Notes under the pieces: generated by a model | What the model saw: the letters and a program-made list of their open reading frames with translations, nothing else | What the model was told of the DNA's origin: nothing | Databases searched by the model: none | Assembly: GCA_021801605.1 (NCBI GenBank) | Contig: JAJYXU010000033.1 | Span: 1 to 39,894 of the forward strand | DNA length: 39,894 nucleotides | Source of the DNA: Bacteroidota bacterium | GTDB taxonomy: Bacteria; Bacteroidota; Ignavibacteria; Ignavibacteriales; Melioribacteraceae | Direction: 5' to 3' | Shown: positions 8,350 through 16,628 of the stretch, one piece after another | How the letters are laid out: every line of letters starts with the position of its first letter | Numbering within the stretch: position 1 is the first letter of the stretch | Made by a program: the position numbers and the translations under genes

Positions 8350-8373
8350 AAAAAGAGACTAAGCTTTAGTCCC
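8350..8373 (-). terminator. Intrinsic terminator of the Phd-like gene
   Basis: Read on the minus strand, GGGACTAAAGCTTAGTCTC forms a stem (8373-8355) followed directly by TTTTT (8354-8350). It lies about 30 bases after the stop of the antitoxin-like gene and before the yggS promoter, isolating the two transcripts. Confidence 0.7.
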
Positions 8374-8401
8374 TTTCTTAATTTGAACAATGAAAGGCAT
8401 A

Positions 8402-8644
8402 CTAAGATTTAATTTTATGCTTCATTTTTCGGGTTTGTTTTTTCGAGATAAACTCTTCTAATGTAATAGAATTACCGGATTTCAAATCCAATTCGTTTTT
8501 TCTTTTTGCCTGGTCGTAACCTAACGCGCAATTTAATTCATCAATTTCATCTATTAATTTCTCATAGATTTTCATGTCTAAGATTACAGCCGTTTTCTTT
8601 CCGTTAGAATCTATTACATATTTCTTTTTTATCGGTTCAGTCAT
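8402..8644 (-). CDS. Small Phd/YefM-like antitoxin, no toxin adjacent
   Basis: Eighty residues. The N-terminal half (KKYVIDSNGKKTAVILDMKIYEKLIDEIDEL) has the pattern of Phd/YefM-type or related antitoxin N-termini, a beta hairpin followed by YEKLIDE helix. The C-terminal part is charged and ends with a basic tail (KKQTRKMKHKIKS). An AAGG-type ribosome site precedes ATG 8644 and an intrinsic terminator follows the gene. No toxin gene lies on the same strand: downstream is yggS, and upstream is a divergent nucleotidyltransferase. It may be an orphan antitoxin or a small regulator. The assignment rests on pattern similarity only. Confidence 0.6.
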   Translation of the reverse strand: MTEPIKKKYVIDSNGKKTAVILDMKIYEKLIDEIDELNCALGYDQAKRKNELDLKSGNSITLEEFISKKQTRKMKHKIKS

Positions 8645-8810
8645 TGATTTACCTTATGAATTTTATTACTCTCTGCTAAAAGATAAGAATTTTTTTTGTT
8701 GCTCTCCTCAGAGTTATTAAAGTCAACGAATTCTCAATCCAAACATAATGAATAGATACTCTATAGAAAAAAAATTATATTTTGACAGCATTTATAAGGG
8801 AAAAAAGAAA
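8645..8810. promoter_or_regulatory. Divergent control region between the antitoxin-like and MNT genes
   Basis: About 160 bases between the two start codons. A 40-base segment at 8712-8752 is a near copy (about 75-80% by eye) of 8311-8351, including GTCAACG and CATAA/TATAA words; the upstream copy overlaps the yggS promoter. The recurring AAAGTCAAC is TTGACTT on the minus strand, a -35-like word. Confidence 0.4.
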
Positions 8811-9128
8811 ATGACTGTTGAGCAAATAACAAACGAGCTGAAACTTAGTCTGATACAATTACTGCCGGATAGAATTAATAAAATGATTCTATATGGTTCT
8901 TATGCAAGAAAGGAAGCTACAAGCGATTCCGATATTGATATTCTTGTTATTTGCAACGGTGCGGTTGATTCACAACTAAGAGAGCAGATTTATAATGAGT
9001 GTTACAAAATAAATTCCCAACACGATGTTTGGATAGATATAAGTTTGTTAGGTGAAGATGACTTAAAAACGATTCGAGGTAAACAGCCATATATTCAGAA
9101 TGCTCTTTACGAAGGAATAGCTCTGTGA
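8811..9128 (+). CDS. MNT-type nucleotidyltransferase domain protein
   Basis: A minimal nucleotidyltransferase, 105 residues from the chosen start. The family signature GSYARKEATSDSDIDILV carries the GS pair and two metal-binding Asp residues, and the C-terminal YIQNALYEGIAL matches the typical family end, so the protein looks complete. The open frame begins upstream at 8748, but ATG 8811 has an AAGGGAAAA ribosome site at good distance and gives the normal family N-terminus. MNT proteins usually pair with a HEPN RNase; some such MNTs AMPylate the HEPN toxin to silence it. Here a GTGA overlap at 9125-9128 opens a second frame that resembles a degraded HEPN start. Confidence 0.85.
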   Translation: MTVEQITNELKLSLIQLLPDRINKMILYGSYARKEATSDSDIDILVICNGAVDSQLREQIYNECYKINSQHDVWIDISLLGEDDLKTIRGKQPYIQNALYEGIAL

Positions 9129-9250
9129 TTGACCAAGACAAAAAAATATTATTAATCAACCTTCGAGATTACAACAGCGCAATAATTCACACCAACCCTG
9201 TTTGCCAACAGAGTCTGTTGCACAACTCTAATTCTGTAAGACACAACCTT
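9125..9250 (+). pseudogene. Possible decayed HEPN partner of the MNT gene
   Basis: GTG at 9125 overlaps the MNT stop (GTGA), the usual junction of MNT-HEPN pairs. The frame reads VIDQDKKILLINLRDYNSAII and then runs into repeat sequence, without the ~110-residue helical domain or the catalytic RxxxxH motif. The short N-terminal resemblance is weak, so this could also be chance sequence. Confidence 0.3.
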
Positions 9251-9311
9251 CAAGGTTGACACATCGTTGGTGGTATTACAACCTTGAAGGTTTTTTCCCG
9301 ACTTGTGCAAC
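9217..9311. repeat. Nested inverted repeats between MNT and nrdJ
   Basis: Outer arms GTTGCACAA (9217-9225) and TTGTGCAAC (9303-9311) are perfect inverted copies. Inside lie AACCTTCAAGGTT (9245-9257) and AACCTTGAAGGTT (9280-9292). These are near-palindromes by themselves and exact reverse complements of each other. The whole could fold either as one long cruciform or as two small hairpins. Confidence 0.7.
9280..9296 (+). terminator. Intrinsic terminator after the MNT gene
   Basis: AACCTTGAAGGTT stem followed by a run of T (to 9296) on the plus strand, in the gap before the convergent nrdJ gene. Confidence 0.5.
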
Positions 9312-9347
9312 ACGCTCGAAAGGCAGGCTCGAAGGTTTTTTAATTTA

Positions 9348-12300
9348 TCAACTACACCCCGTCGTCGCTCCGCATGTTGTACACTTCAAACAAGTACCGT
9401 TGCGAACCATGGTCATACTTTGGCACTCGGGACAAATATCACCTGTATAACCGCGTTCTCGTGCTTTCATAACACTCTTATGAAGAGTGATGGCTTTGGC
9501 TCTAATATCTTTCGAAGTTTCAACAGAAGATTTTTCAACAAGTTCTTGACGGTTATCCAACTCAATCATTCGTTCGCTGATTATCTCTTCGCTTTCAAAA
9601 TCCGGCTCTACTACAGAACGATGGTCAATCTTTTTGATGATCTCAGCTTCTTCGACGTGTGATAGATCATTCCTTCCAAGGTAAGTAACGGCAAGTTCTC
9701 TGAAGATATAATCAATTACCGAAGTAGCCATTTTAATTCTACTGTGACCCGATACAACACCGCTCGGTTCAAAACGCGTAAATACGAAAGCGTCAACAAA
9801 TTCTTCGAGCGGAACACCATGCTGCAAACCAAGTGAAATAGAAATTGCAAAACAGTTTAGCAAACTTCTGAATGCTGCACCTTCTTTATGCATATCAATA
9901 AATACTTCACCGATTTGACCGTTTTCATATTCACCGGTTCGAACGTAAACTGTTTGACCATTGATTTTAACTTTTTGGGTATAGCCGGTTCTGCGGTCCG
10001 GCAATCTTCTTCTCTTTGCGATATATCTATGAATAATTCTTTCTGCAATTTTTAAAATATCGTTCTCTTCCTTCTTCTCCATCAAGTCTTCAACTTCTTC
10101 ATCCGTCATAGTATTTAAAGGTTGAGAAAGTTTGGACCCGTCACGGTATAAGGCATTGGCTTTTGTTCCTAACTTCCATGATTGCAGGTATGCATACTTA
10201 ATATCTTCAATCGTTGCGTTGTTTGGCAAATTGATTGTCTTAGATATAGCGCCGGAGATGAATGGTTGTGCGGAAGCCATCATATAAATGTGTGCATCTG
10301 CTTTGATAAAGCGAGAACCTTTCTTTCCGCATTTGTTAGCGCAATCAAAAACCGGATAGTGCTCGTGTTTCAGGAATGGCGCGCCTTCAATTGTCATTGT
10401 TCCGCAGACATAATCATTTGCAGAAGCAATTTCTTCTTTTGAAAATCCGAGTTCGGAGAGGACATCAAAATTAAAGTCGTTAATTTGTTCATCTGTAAAA
10501 CCGAGATTACTTTTCAAAAACCGATCACCGAGAGTAAATTTGTTGAATGCAAAACTCAATTCGAAGACGGCAGGCAGAATTGTTTCAAGCTTGTTAAGAA
10601 CCTCTTCATTAAAACCTTTTACCTTAAGCGATTCATGATTAATGTGTGGACAACCGATCAACGTTCCGGCGCCTTTTGCGTACTTGATTATTTCCCGGCT
10701 TTGATCTTCGTTGTAACCTAATCTCTTAAGTGCGGGCGGAATTGACTGGTTAATAATTTTGAAGTAACCGCCACCGGCAAGCTTTTTAAATTTCACAAGT
10801 GCAAAGTCGGGTTCTATTCCAGTTGTATCGCAATCCATCACAAGTCCAATTGTTCCTGTCGGAGCTATTACGGTAACCTGAGCATTTCTGAAACCAAATT
10901 GTTCACCAAGTTCAAGCGCTATATCTGCATCTTCACGTGCAGCTTTCAATAAATCAGATGGACAAAATTCCGGATTTATTCCCATCGGATAGATTGATAA
11001 TCCTTCATACTCTTCTTTAGGCACATTATAAGATGCACGTTTATGATTACGAATTACACGTAACATCGCTTCTTCATTTTCTTTATAACGAGGAAATGAA
11101 CCAAGCTCTTTGGACATTTCTGCAGACGTTGCATAAGAACGCATATGCATAATTCCTGTAAGGGCGCCACATATTGCGTATGCTTCTTTACTTTCATATG
11201 GAATACCTTGACGCATCAACAATGAACCAAGATTTGCATAACCGAGACCGAGAGTTCTATACTCGTAACTTTTTTGAGCAATTTCTTTACTGGGATACTG
11301 AGCCATCAATACACTTATCTCTAAAACGACTGTCCATAATCTTGTTGCATGACGGTATGCCTTGATATTAAATTCTTGAGTCTCATCGTTATAAAATTTT
11401 ACAAGATTGAGAGATGCAAGATTACAAGCAGTATCATCCAGAAACATATATTCACTGCAAGGATTTGAAGCACGTATAGAACCCTCTGCCGGACATGTAT
11501 GCCATTCATTAATAGTTGTGTCGTATTGAAGTCCGGGATCTGCACTTGACCAGGCTGCATAAGCGATATCATCCCAAAGATCTTTCGCGTTTAAAGACTT
11601 AGACGGCTTCGGTGCGCGTCCATTTTTTTTTGCTTTTTTCTTTTCTGTTCTCCAATACAAATTCCAATTGCTGTCATTTAATACTGCCTGCATAAAATCA
11701 TTTGTGACCCGCACAGAATTGTTTGAATTTTGCCCGGAGACAGTTAGATATGCTTCGGAGTTCCAATCTTCATCATAAACCGGAACTTCGATTGAATGAA
11801 AACCGAGCTTTGCAAGTTTGATTACACGGTCAATGTAATTTTCCGGAACGTTCATCTTGCGTGCTTCAATGATGGCTTTACGCAATCTCAAATTTGTTTT
11901 TTTACTGAAGCGGTCGTTTTCCGGATGTTCATCAAAACATGCTTTGATAATATTATTGAGATGGAAATTAAGAATCTTAGAACCGGCAACAAGAGCTGCT
12001 ACTTTTTGTTCTTCAACAACTTTCCAATTAATAAATTCTTCAATATCAGGATGGTCAATATCTAACGTTACCATTTTAGCGGCACGTCGAGTTGTTCCGC
12101 CGGATTTAATTGCACCGGCAGAGCGGTCTCCAATTTTTAAGAACGACATTAGTCCGGAAGATTTTCCTCCACCGCTCAAAGGTTCGTTAAGTCCGCGCAA
12201 TTCTGAAAAGTTTGATCCTGTTCCTGACCCATACTTAAATAAACGGGCTTCGCGAACCCACAGATCCATTATTCCGCCTTCATTAACAAGATCATCTCGA

Positions 12301-12908
12301 ACCGATTGAATGAAGCATGCATGAGGCTGCGGATGAGTGTATGCATCATCTGAAAAGGTAAGTTGACCGGTTTGATAATCTACATAATAATGCCCTTGTG
12401 AAGGTCCATTAATTCCGTATGCCCAATTTAATCCTGTGTTAAACCATTGAGGGGAATTAGGCGCTGCATACTGAGCGGCAAGCATGTAAACGTGTTCATC
12501 ATAAAATGTTTTTGCATCTTCTTCGGTATCAAAATATTTTGCTTTCCATCCCCAGTAAGTCCATGTTCCGGCAAGACGATAAAAAACTTGACGTGCATCT
12601 GTCTCTGAACCATATCTTTCTTTTTCAGAAAGCTCTTCTAACTTCTTGTCTGCAGCAGATGGCTGAAGCCAAACCGGGACTCCCTCTTCCTCCACTTTTG
12701 TTAAAAGTTTAGGAACACCTGCTTTGCGAAAATATTTTTGTGCGAGAACATCAGTGGCAACTTGCGACCACTCTTTTGGAACATGCACGTCTTCCATTCT
12801 AAATACAATTGAGCCATCCGGATTTTTTATCTCTGATGTTCTTTTAACAAACTCAATTGATTCGAGCGGATCTTTATCCGCTGAAGTGAAAAGACGATTT
12901 ATTTTCAT
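9348..12908 (-). CDS. nrdJ: Adenosylcobalamin-dependent (class II) ribonucleotide reductase
   Basis: Reduces ribonucleotides to deoxyribonucleotides with B12 radical chemistry. Residues ~1-200 include the RNR N-terminal part. The ten-stranded barrel follows with SNPCSEY (Cys484), ACNLASLNL (Cys495), and [19 protein letters not shown]. The C-terminal region carries CPEC...[14 protein letters not shown], a zinc ribbon plus redox cysteines typical of the long NrdJ type. At 1186 residues it has family length. It is transcribed alone and divergently from malQ. No cobalamin riboswitch or NrdR box is visible in the 278-base upstream gap. No class I or III genes are in the window, so this may be a main source of DNA precursors, but that cannot be decided here. 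Confidence 0.96.
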   Translation of the reverse strand: MKINRLFTSADKDPLESIEFVKRTSEIKNPDGSIVFRMEDVHVPKEWSQVATDVLAQKYFRKAGVPKLLTKVEEEGVPVWLQPSAADKKLEELSEKERYGSETDARQVFYRLAGTWTYWGWKAKYFDTEEDAKTFYDEHVYMLAAQYAAPNSPQWFNTGLNWAYGINGPSQGHYYVDYQTGQLTFSDDAYTHPQPHACFIQSVRDDLVNEGGIMDLWVREARLFKYGSGTGSNFSELRGLNEPLSGGGKSSGLMSFLKIGDRSAGAIKSGGTTRRAAKMVTLDIDHPDIEEFINWKVVEEQKVAALVAGSKILNFHLNNIIKACFDEHPENDRFSKKTNLRLRKAIIEARKMNVPENYIDRVIKLAKLGFHSIEVPVYDEDWNSEAYLTVSGQNSNNSVRVTNDFMQAVLNDSNWNLYWRTEKKKAKKNGRAPKPSKSLNAKDLWDDIAYAAWSSADPGLQYDTTINEWHTCPAEGSIRASNPCSEYMFLDDTACNLASLNLVKFYNDETQEFNIKAYRHATRLWTVVLEISVLMAQYPSKEIAQKSYEYRTLGLGYANLGSLLMRQGIPYESKEAYAICGALTGIMHMRSYATSAEMSKELGSFPRYKENEEAMLRVIRNHKRASYNVPKEEYEGLSIYPMGINPEFCPSDLLKAAREDADIALELGEQFGFRNAQVTVIAPTGTIGLVMDCDTTGIEPDFALVKFKKLAGGGYFKIINQSIPPALKRLGYNEDQSREIIKYAKGAGTLIGCPHINHESLKVKGFNEEVLNKLETILPAVFELSFAFNKFTLGDRFLKSNLGFTDEQINDFNFDVLSELGFSKEEIASANDYVCGTMTIEGAPFLKHEHYPVFDCANKCGKKGSRFIKADAHIYMMASAQPFISGAISKTINLPNNATIEDIKYAYLQSWKLGTKANALYRDGSKLSQPLNTMTDEEVEDLMEKKEENDILKIAERIIHRYIAKRRRLPDRRTGYTQKVKINGQTVYVRTGEYENGQIGEVFIDMHKEGAAFRSLLNCFAISISLGLQHGVPLEEFVDAFVFTRFEPSGVVSGHSRIKMATSVIDYIFRELAVTYLGRNDLSHVEEAEIIKKIDHRSVVEPDFESEEIISERMIELDNRQELVEKSSVETSKDIRAKAITLHKSVMKARERGYTGDICPECQSMTMVRNGTCLKCTTCGATTGCS

Positions 12909-13186
12909 TCAAAGCTCCGATCTTAAAAAAGCATTTAAAAAAATTTGTCTATTTTAAAGTTGCAAATGATTTTAGATTTAGAGGATTTTTTTCGTCCCTT
13001 GTTGAGGACAAAACAACATAACCAAAAAAAATTGTTTAAGCAATTAGTTGAATAATATTTTTATAATTACTCAAATGATGTATCACTTGTTCATTTGCAA
13101 GTTAACGAAATATTGTTCTAAGTAAATATTGTTTTTTTGTTTTATTTTTTTATAAGCGATTTAAATCACAATCATTCGAGGAATAA
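12909..13186. other. Divergent intergenic region nrdJ/malQ
   Basis: AT-rich spacer of 278 bases. It has a small hairpin GTCC...GGAC at 12994-13009 and a clear GAGGAAT ribosome site before malQ. I see no B12 riboswitch elements, no NrdR-type palindrome and no coding sequence. Confidence 0.5.
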
Positions 13187-14725
13187 ATGAAAATTGAACG
13201 ATCGGCTGGAATTCTGTTGCATCCTACTTCCCTTCCGGGAAAATTCGGGATTGGAGATCTCGGGCCAAATGCTTTTGAATTTGTAGAATTCTTAAAAAAT
13301 GCTGGGCAGACCCTATGGCAGGTGTTTCCGCTTGGTCCTACGGGGTATGGTGATTCTCCTTACCAGTGTTTCTCTGCCTTCGCCGGAAACCCGCTTCTGA
13401 TCAGTCCGGAATTATTACATAAAGATGGTTTGTTGGATGACAAAGAACTACAAGACGGCATACCGTCTTACGATTCTCATAAAATTGATTTTGGCTCGGT
13501 CATTAATTACAAATATAATTTACTACGTAAAGCATTTATTAATTTTAAAAAGAAGCATGTGCAATTTGAAAATGAATGCGGTGACTTCTGTGAAAAAAAT
13601 AATTATTGGTTAGATGATTACTCACTATTCATGGCGGCAAAACAATTTCATGGCGGAATTTTATGGACTCAATGGGATCCAACAATCGCCTTCAGAAAAA
13701 ATATTCCGGAATGGAAGAATAAATTGAAAGATGAAATTGAATTTCAAAAATTTCTTCAATTCACTTTTGATAAACAATGGACCAACGTGCGAGTATTTGC
13801 TAACAAGAACGGAATAAAAATTATTGGCGATATGCCAATCTTTATCGCTTATGATAGCGCTGACTTATGGGCAAACAAAGAATTGTTCACAGTGCGTGAA
13901 GATGGATTGCTGGAATTTGTTGCCGGCGTTCCACCGGATTACTTTAGTGAAACGGGACAACTTTGGGGAAATCCGCTTTACAAATGGAAAGAGATGGAAA
14001 AAGATAATTTTGCATGGTGGCGAAAAAGAATATCAAAACTTCTAGAGATGGCTGATTTTCTAAGAATAGATCACTTCCGCGGTTTTGATGCTTACTGGGA
14101 AATACCAGGCGATGCGAAAACGGCTATTGAAGGAAGATGGGTTAAAGCTCCGGGTGAAAAATTATTTAATTCAATAAGAAAGTCTCTGGGAGATCTTCCA
14201 ATTATCGCTGAAGATCTTGGAGTAATTACAGATTCTGTAGAAGCACTTCGTGATCATTTTGATTTCCCCGGAATAAAAATTTTACAATTCGGTCTTGGTG
14301 TTGACGGGGATAAAAAATTCCTACCGCATAACCATATTAAGAATTGTGTTGTTCATACCGGCTCACATGATAATGAAACTACACTCGGTTTTCTTACGAC
14401 CGAAAAGAATAAAAACTCCGGCATCTATGAGTGGACGCAGAAATATTTCAATTATTACGGCGATAACCTAACATATGAATTGATCAGAACCGCGTATGCA
14501 TCCGTTGCAAATATTTGTGTTATACCGATGCAGGACATTTTGAATCTGAATAATGAAGCTCGCATGAACTTACCGGGTACGTTGGGAGGCAATTGGACTT
14601 GGAGGTTTACATGGGATCAAATTTCAGATGGACTCGCCCATCATTATAAAGAAATGTGTGTGATGTTTGAACGTCCTCCGTTAAAGAAAAATGAGAACGC
14701 AGATATTGAAGTTGACGATGAATAA
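13187..14725 (+). CDS. malQ: 4-alpha-glucanotransferase (amylomaltase, GH77)
   Basis: Transfers alpha-1,4-glucan segments in glycogen or maltodextrin metabolism in the cytoplasm. GH77 catalytic residues are all visible: the nucleophile Asp295 in LRIDHFRGF, acid/base Glu342 in IIAEDLG and Asp395 in TGSHDNET. These positions nearly coincide with the Thermus enzyme (293/340/395). The N-terminal SAGILLHPTSLPGKFGIGDLG is the family start. It has 512 residues, the compact bacterial form without extra starch-binding domains. A GAGGAAT ribosome site precedes ATG 13187. No glycogen genes flank it. Its stop codon abuts the left arm of a long inverted repeat. Confidence 0.97.
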   Translation: MKIERSAGILLHPTSLPGKFGIGDLGPNAFEFVEFLKNAGQTLWQVFPLGPTGYGDSPYQCFSAFAGNPLLISPELLHKDGLLDDKELQDGIPSYDSHKIDFGSVINYKYNLLRKAFINFKKKHVQFENECGDFCEKNNYWLDDYSLFMAAKQFHGGILWTQWDPTIAFRKNIPEWKNKLKDEIEFQKFLQFTFDKQWTNVRVFANKNGIKIIGDMPIFIAYDSADLWANKELFTVREDGLLEFVAGVPPDYFSETGQLWGNPLYKWKEMEKDNFAWWRKRISKLLEMADFLRIDHFRGFDAYWEIPGDAKTAIEGRWVKAPGEKLFNSIRKSLGDLPIIAEDLGVITDSVEALRDHFDFPGIKILQFGLGVDGDKKFLPHNHIKNCVVHTGSHDNETTLGFLTTEKNKNSGIYEWTQKYFNYYGDNLTYELIRTAYASVANICVIPMQDILNLNNEARMNLPGTLGGNWTWRFTWDQISDGLAHHYKEMCVMFERPPLKKNENADIEVDDE

Positions 14726-14934
14726 GCCCCCATCCTAACTCAATACTGTCAGGTTAAGGAAAATTGAAGAAGTAGAGCAAAAAAAAATGGAACGCAGATA
14801 ACACGGATCCACCCCGTGGAATAAATTAAGAACCAAATTTTTTCAAAAAAACAAATGCTATTCCACGGGGTGGATCCGTGTCATCAGTGTTCTATCAAAG
14901 GTTAACCTGACAGCATTGAGGGTTATGGATGGGC
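14726..14934. repeat. Nested long palindrome filling the malQ-gpx gap
   Basis: Three layers of inverted repeat are centred near 14840. The outer arms 14726-14757 and 14902-14934 are about 32 bases and nearly perfect; they begin immediately after the malQ stop and include the last codons of the peroxidase gene. The middle layer GAACGCAGATAACAC (14790-) and GTGTCATCAGTGTTC (to 14892) is imperfect. The inner layer is a perfect 23-base pair of arms (14801-14823 and 14859-14881). The middle half-sites resemble those of the repeat at 18539-18622, so this is probably a dispersed palindromic element with one element inserted in another. It may also serve as a terminator for both convergent genes. Confidence 0.85.
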
Positions 14935-15501
14935 TAATTCCTTTTCAATTGCTTTTGTCATCTCTTCACTTTCAGGTGTAACTTTACTTCTGAAACGAGA
15001 AACAATGTTTCCATCTTTATCAATCAAGAACTTCTCGAAGTTCCATTTTACATCGCCCTTCTCTGTAACATCGTTGTTAATCAGCCGGGCATATAGAGGC
15101 GATCTTTCATCACCAAGGACTTTGATTTTGTCGAAAAGTTTGAAAGTCACATTATATTTTGAACTGCAAAATGTTTTAATCTCTTCGTTTGTACCTGGTT
15201 CTTGCCCGCCAAAATCATTACACGGAAATGCCAAAATTTCAAATCCTTTTTCTTTATACTTATTATAGATTGCTTCAAGTCCCCCATACTGAGGCGTGTA
15301 TCCACATTTACTTGCAACATTAACAATCAACAAAACCTTTCCTTTGTAATCGGAAAGATTCACATCTTTACCATTCATATCCCTTACAACTAAATCCTTA
15401 ATATTATCACTTGAAGAACCACCGCCACTATTCTTAGCTGATGAATTGAGTGATAAACCAAGTAAAAACAATAAATATGATACATATCGAAATATTTTCA
15501 T
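14923..15501 (-). CDS. Exported glutathione-peroxidase family protein (Cys type)
   Basis: Thiol peroxidase of the GPx fold, probably reducing lipid or organic hydroperoxides with thioredoxin-like donors. An N-terminal signal peptide (about 1-22, ending LNSSA) and a Gly/Ser linker (26-32) predict export to the periplasm. The active-site motif is NVASKCGYTPQY with peroxidatic Cys66. Gln100 lies in FGGQEPG and Trp in KWNFEKF completes the triad. Cys112 is a candidate resolving cysteine, and C94 is also present. There are 192 residues. The ribosome site AAAGGGAA precedes the ATG. The final codons lie in the right arm of the long inverted repeat, so its C-terminus (ELAHP) may have been modified by that repeat. 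Confidence 0.93.
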   Translation of the reverse strand: MKIFRYVSYLLFLLGLSLNSSAKNSGGGSSSDNIKDLVVRDMNGKDVNLSDYKGKVLLIVNVASKCGYTPQYGGLEAIYNKYKEKGFEILAFPCNDFGGQEPGTNEEIKTFCSSKYNVTFKLFDKIKVLGDERSPLYARLINNDVTEKGDVKWNFEKFLIDKDGNIVSRFRSKVTPESEEMTKAIEKELAHP

Positions 15502-15599
15502 TGATTCCCTTTCTTTGTTTATGTGTAAAACTAATTTTGGCGGGAATTAGTTCAAATAATTATTGCAATACAATAGATTATTTTTTTACAACGAAAATC

Positions 15600-15833
15600 T
15601 TAAAGCAGCTTCTTCAATTCTTCGAGACTGATATCAACATCTTTACAAATTGATCTGATCGTTTTTCTTTTTAATGATTTATTACCATGAACTGGAATAG
15701 TGGTCCGTCGTTTATCACTGACTCGATAGTAAATTGCATGACTACTTCCGCTTTGCCGAATAAATTCAAAACCAAGTTGTTCAATAACTTTTACTATCTG
15801 TTTTGAATTAACGTCCGGGAATACGCTTGTCAT
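15600..15833 (-). CDS. hicA: HicA-type mRNA interferase toxin
   Basis: Seventy-seven residues with the HicA double-stranded-RNA-binding-like fold. The motif FIRQSGSSHAIYYR contains the catalytic His in the G-S-S-H context, followed by IPVHGNKSLKRKTIRSI. Toxin expression would cleave mRNA. Its start ATG overlaps the stop of the upstream hicB (ATGA at 15830-15833), giving the antitoxin-first gene order. It appears intact. Confidence 0.9.
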   Translation of the reverse strand: MTSVFPDVNSKQIVKVIEQLGFEFIRQSGSSHAIYYRVSDKRRTTIPVHGNKSLKRKTIRSICKDVDISLEELKKLL

Positions 15834-16054
15834 ACCGCTATTTGAATTGACGTTACTAAGAAATTATCGGAAGGAAATTCTTCATTTCTCGATCTATAAT
15901 CTTCTATGAAATTTTTTACAGCTTCTTTCATCTCTTTCATAGTTTCCTCGTAAGTTTCTCCTTCAACATGGCAACCCGGTAAAGCAGGGCATTCCGCATA
16001 AAAGCCGCCTTCTTCGCATTCTTCTATTATCACTTTATAATTATATAATTTCAT
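15830..16054 (-). CDS. hicB: HicB-family antitoxin
   Basis: Antitoxin of the HicAB pair. From ATG 16054 it has 74 residues: MKLYNYKVIIEECEEGG, then the HicB signature YAECPALPGCHVEGETYEE. The open frame extends upstream to 16105, but ATG 16054 has an AAAGAGG ribosome site seven bases ahead and matches the normal family N-terminus. The short C-terminus has no obvious ribbon-helix-helix or HTH domain, so autoregulation may depend on the HicB fold alone or be absent. It is cotranscribed with hicA. Confidence 0.9.
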   Translation of the reverse strand: MKLYNYKVIIEECEEGGFYAECPALPGCHVEGETYEETMKEMKEAVKNFIEDYRSRNEEFPSDNFLVTSIQIAV

Positions 16055-16126
16055 ATATGCCTCTTTGTTTGATATAAAGTTATAATCATTATTAATAACT
16101 ATCAATTACATTTATTTTTCAAACAT

Positions 16127-16156
16127 AAAAAAACCCGATCCGTTTGAACCGGGTTT
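16127..16156 (-). terminator. Intrinsic terminator left from a decayed secreted-protein gene
   Basis: On the minus strand AAACCCG...CGGGTTT (16156-16131) forms a stem and is followed by seven T (16133-16127). The nearest upstream minus-strand coding sequence is the T9SS sorting-domain fragment ending at 16228. The terminator most likely belonged to that lost gene; it would also shield hicB from upstream transcription. Confidence 0.7.
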
Positions 16157-16227
16157 ATTATTTTCAACGCACCTACCTGTGTGGCGTGCCTATTCTTTAT
16201 ACTATATACATTAAACTGAACTCTTAC

Positions 16228-16352
16228 CTACTTCATTAAAATAAATTTCTTTGTATTGCTGAATGAACCTGCATGTATACACCAGAGGTAAATCCCAGTC
16301 CGGCCCATTGTTTCATAATAAAATCTAACCATGGATAGACCGACCCGGAGTA
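16228..16352 (-). pseudogene. T9SS type A C-terminal sorting domain remnant
   Basis: The minus strand encodes ...YETMGRTGIYLWCIHAGSFSNTKK... and ends FILMK-stop at 16228. The pattern GIY-x5-AGSFSxTKKFILMK is the C-terminal sorting signal of type IX secretion substrates. Only about 40 codons remain in frame with this end; nothing recognisable of a mature domain precedes it, and the plus-strand toxin-antitoxin genes begin just upstream. This is the tail of a lost secreted protein. Confidence 0.75.
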
Positions 16353-16421
16353 TGACCTCGATATTTGTTTTTGTCAACAAGACTTATTAGTTTTTATAAG
16401 TATAATTCGAAAGGAACTTTT

Positions 16422-16628
16422 ATGGCAACAGGAACCATTAACATATCCGAAGAACAGCTTGCGAAACTTATCGATGCCTACAAGACTATTCAAGAGTTCC
16501 TCACCACTACACTTTCGCTTAATGAATTGTATTATGAGGAATTCTTAGCAGGACTTCGTGAGTCCGATGATGATATCCGAAACAAAAAAATGAACGAGGT
16601 ACGCTCGTTCGATGACTTCGTTGCGTAA
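16422..16628 (+). CDS. Small antitoxin of a RelE-type toxin-antitoxin pair
   Basis: Sixty-eight residues from ATG 16422, which follows an AAAGGAAC ribosome site; the longer frame from 16365 has no such site. The N-terminal half (ISEEQLAKLIDAYKTIQEFL) is helical. The C-terminal half is acidic and flexible-looking (LRESDDDIRNKKMNEVRSFDDFV), as expected for the toxin-wrapping part of an antitoxin. I cannot assign a named antitoxin family. It overlaps the next gene by 17 bases, supporting a bicistronic pair. Confidence 0.75.
   Translation: MATGTINISEEQLAKLIDAYKTIQEFLTTTLSLNELYYEEFLAGLRESDDDIRNKKMNEVRSFDDFVA

Noticed and set aside
11796-12309. Overlapping plus-strand frames up to 150 codons inside nrdJ
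   Set aside because: Fully inside a conserved enzyme gene; no ribosome site or recognisable domain.
12909-13186. Cobalamin riboswitch ahead of nrdJ
   Set aside because: No B12-box-like words or suitable stems seen by eye; only one short GTCC/GGAC hairpin.
14726-14934. CRISPR repeats
   Set aside because: Repeats are inverted layers around one centre, without regular spacers or cas genes.
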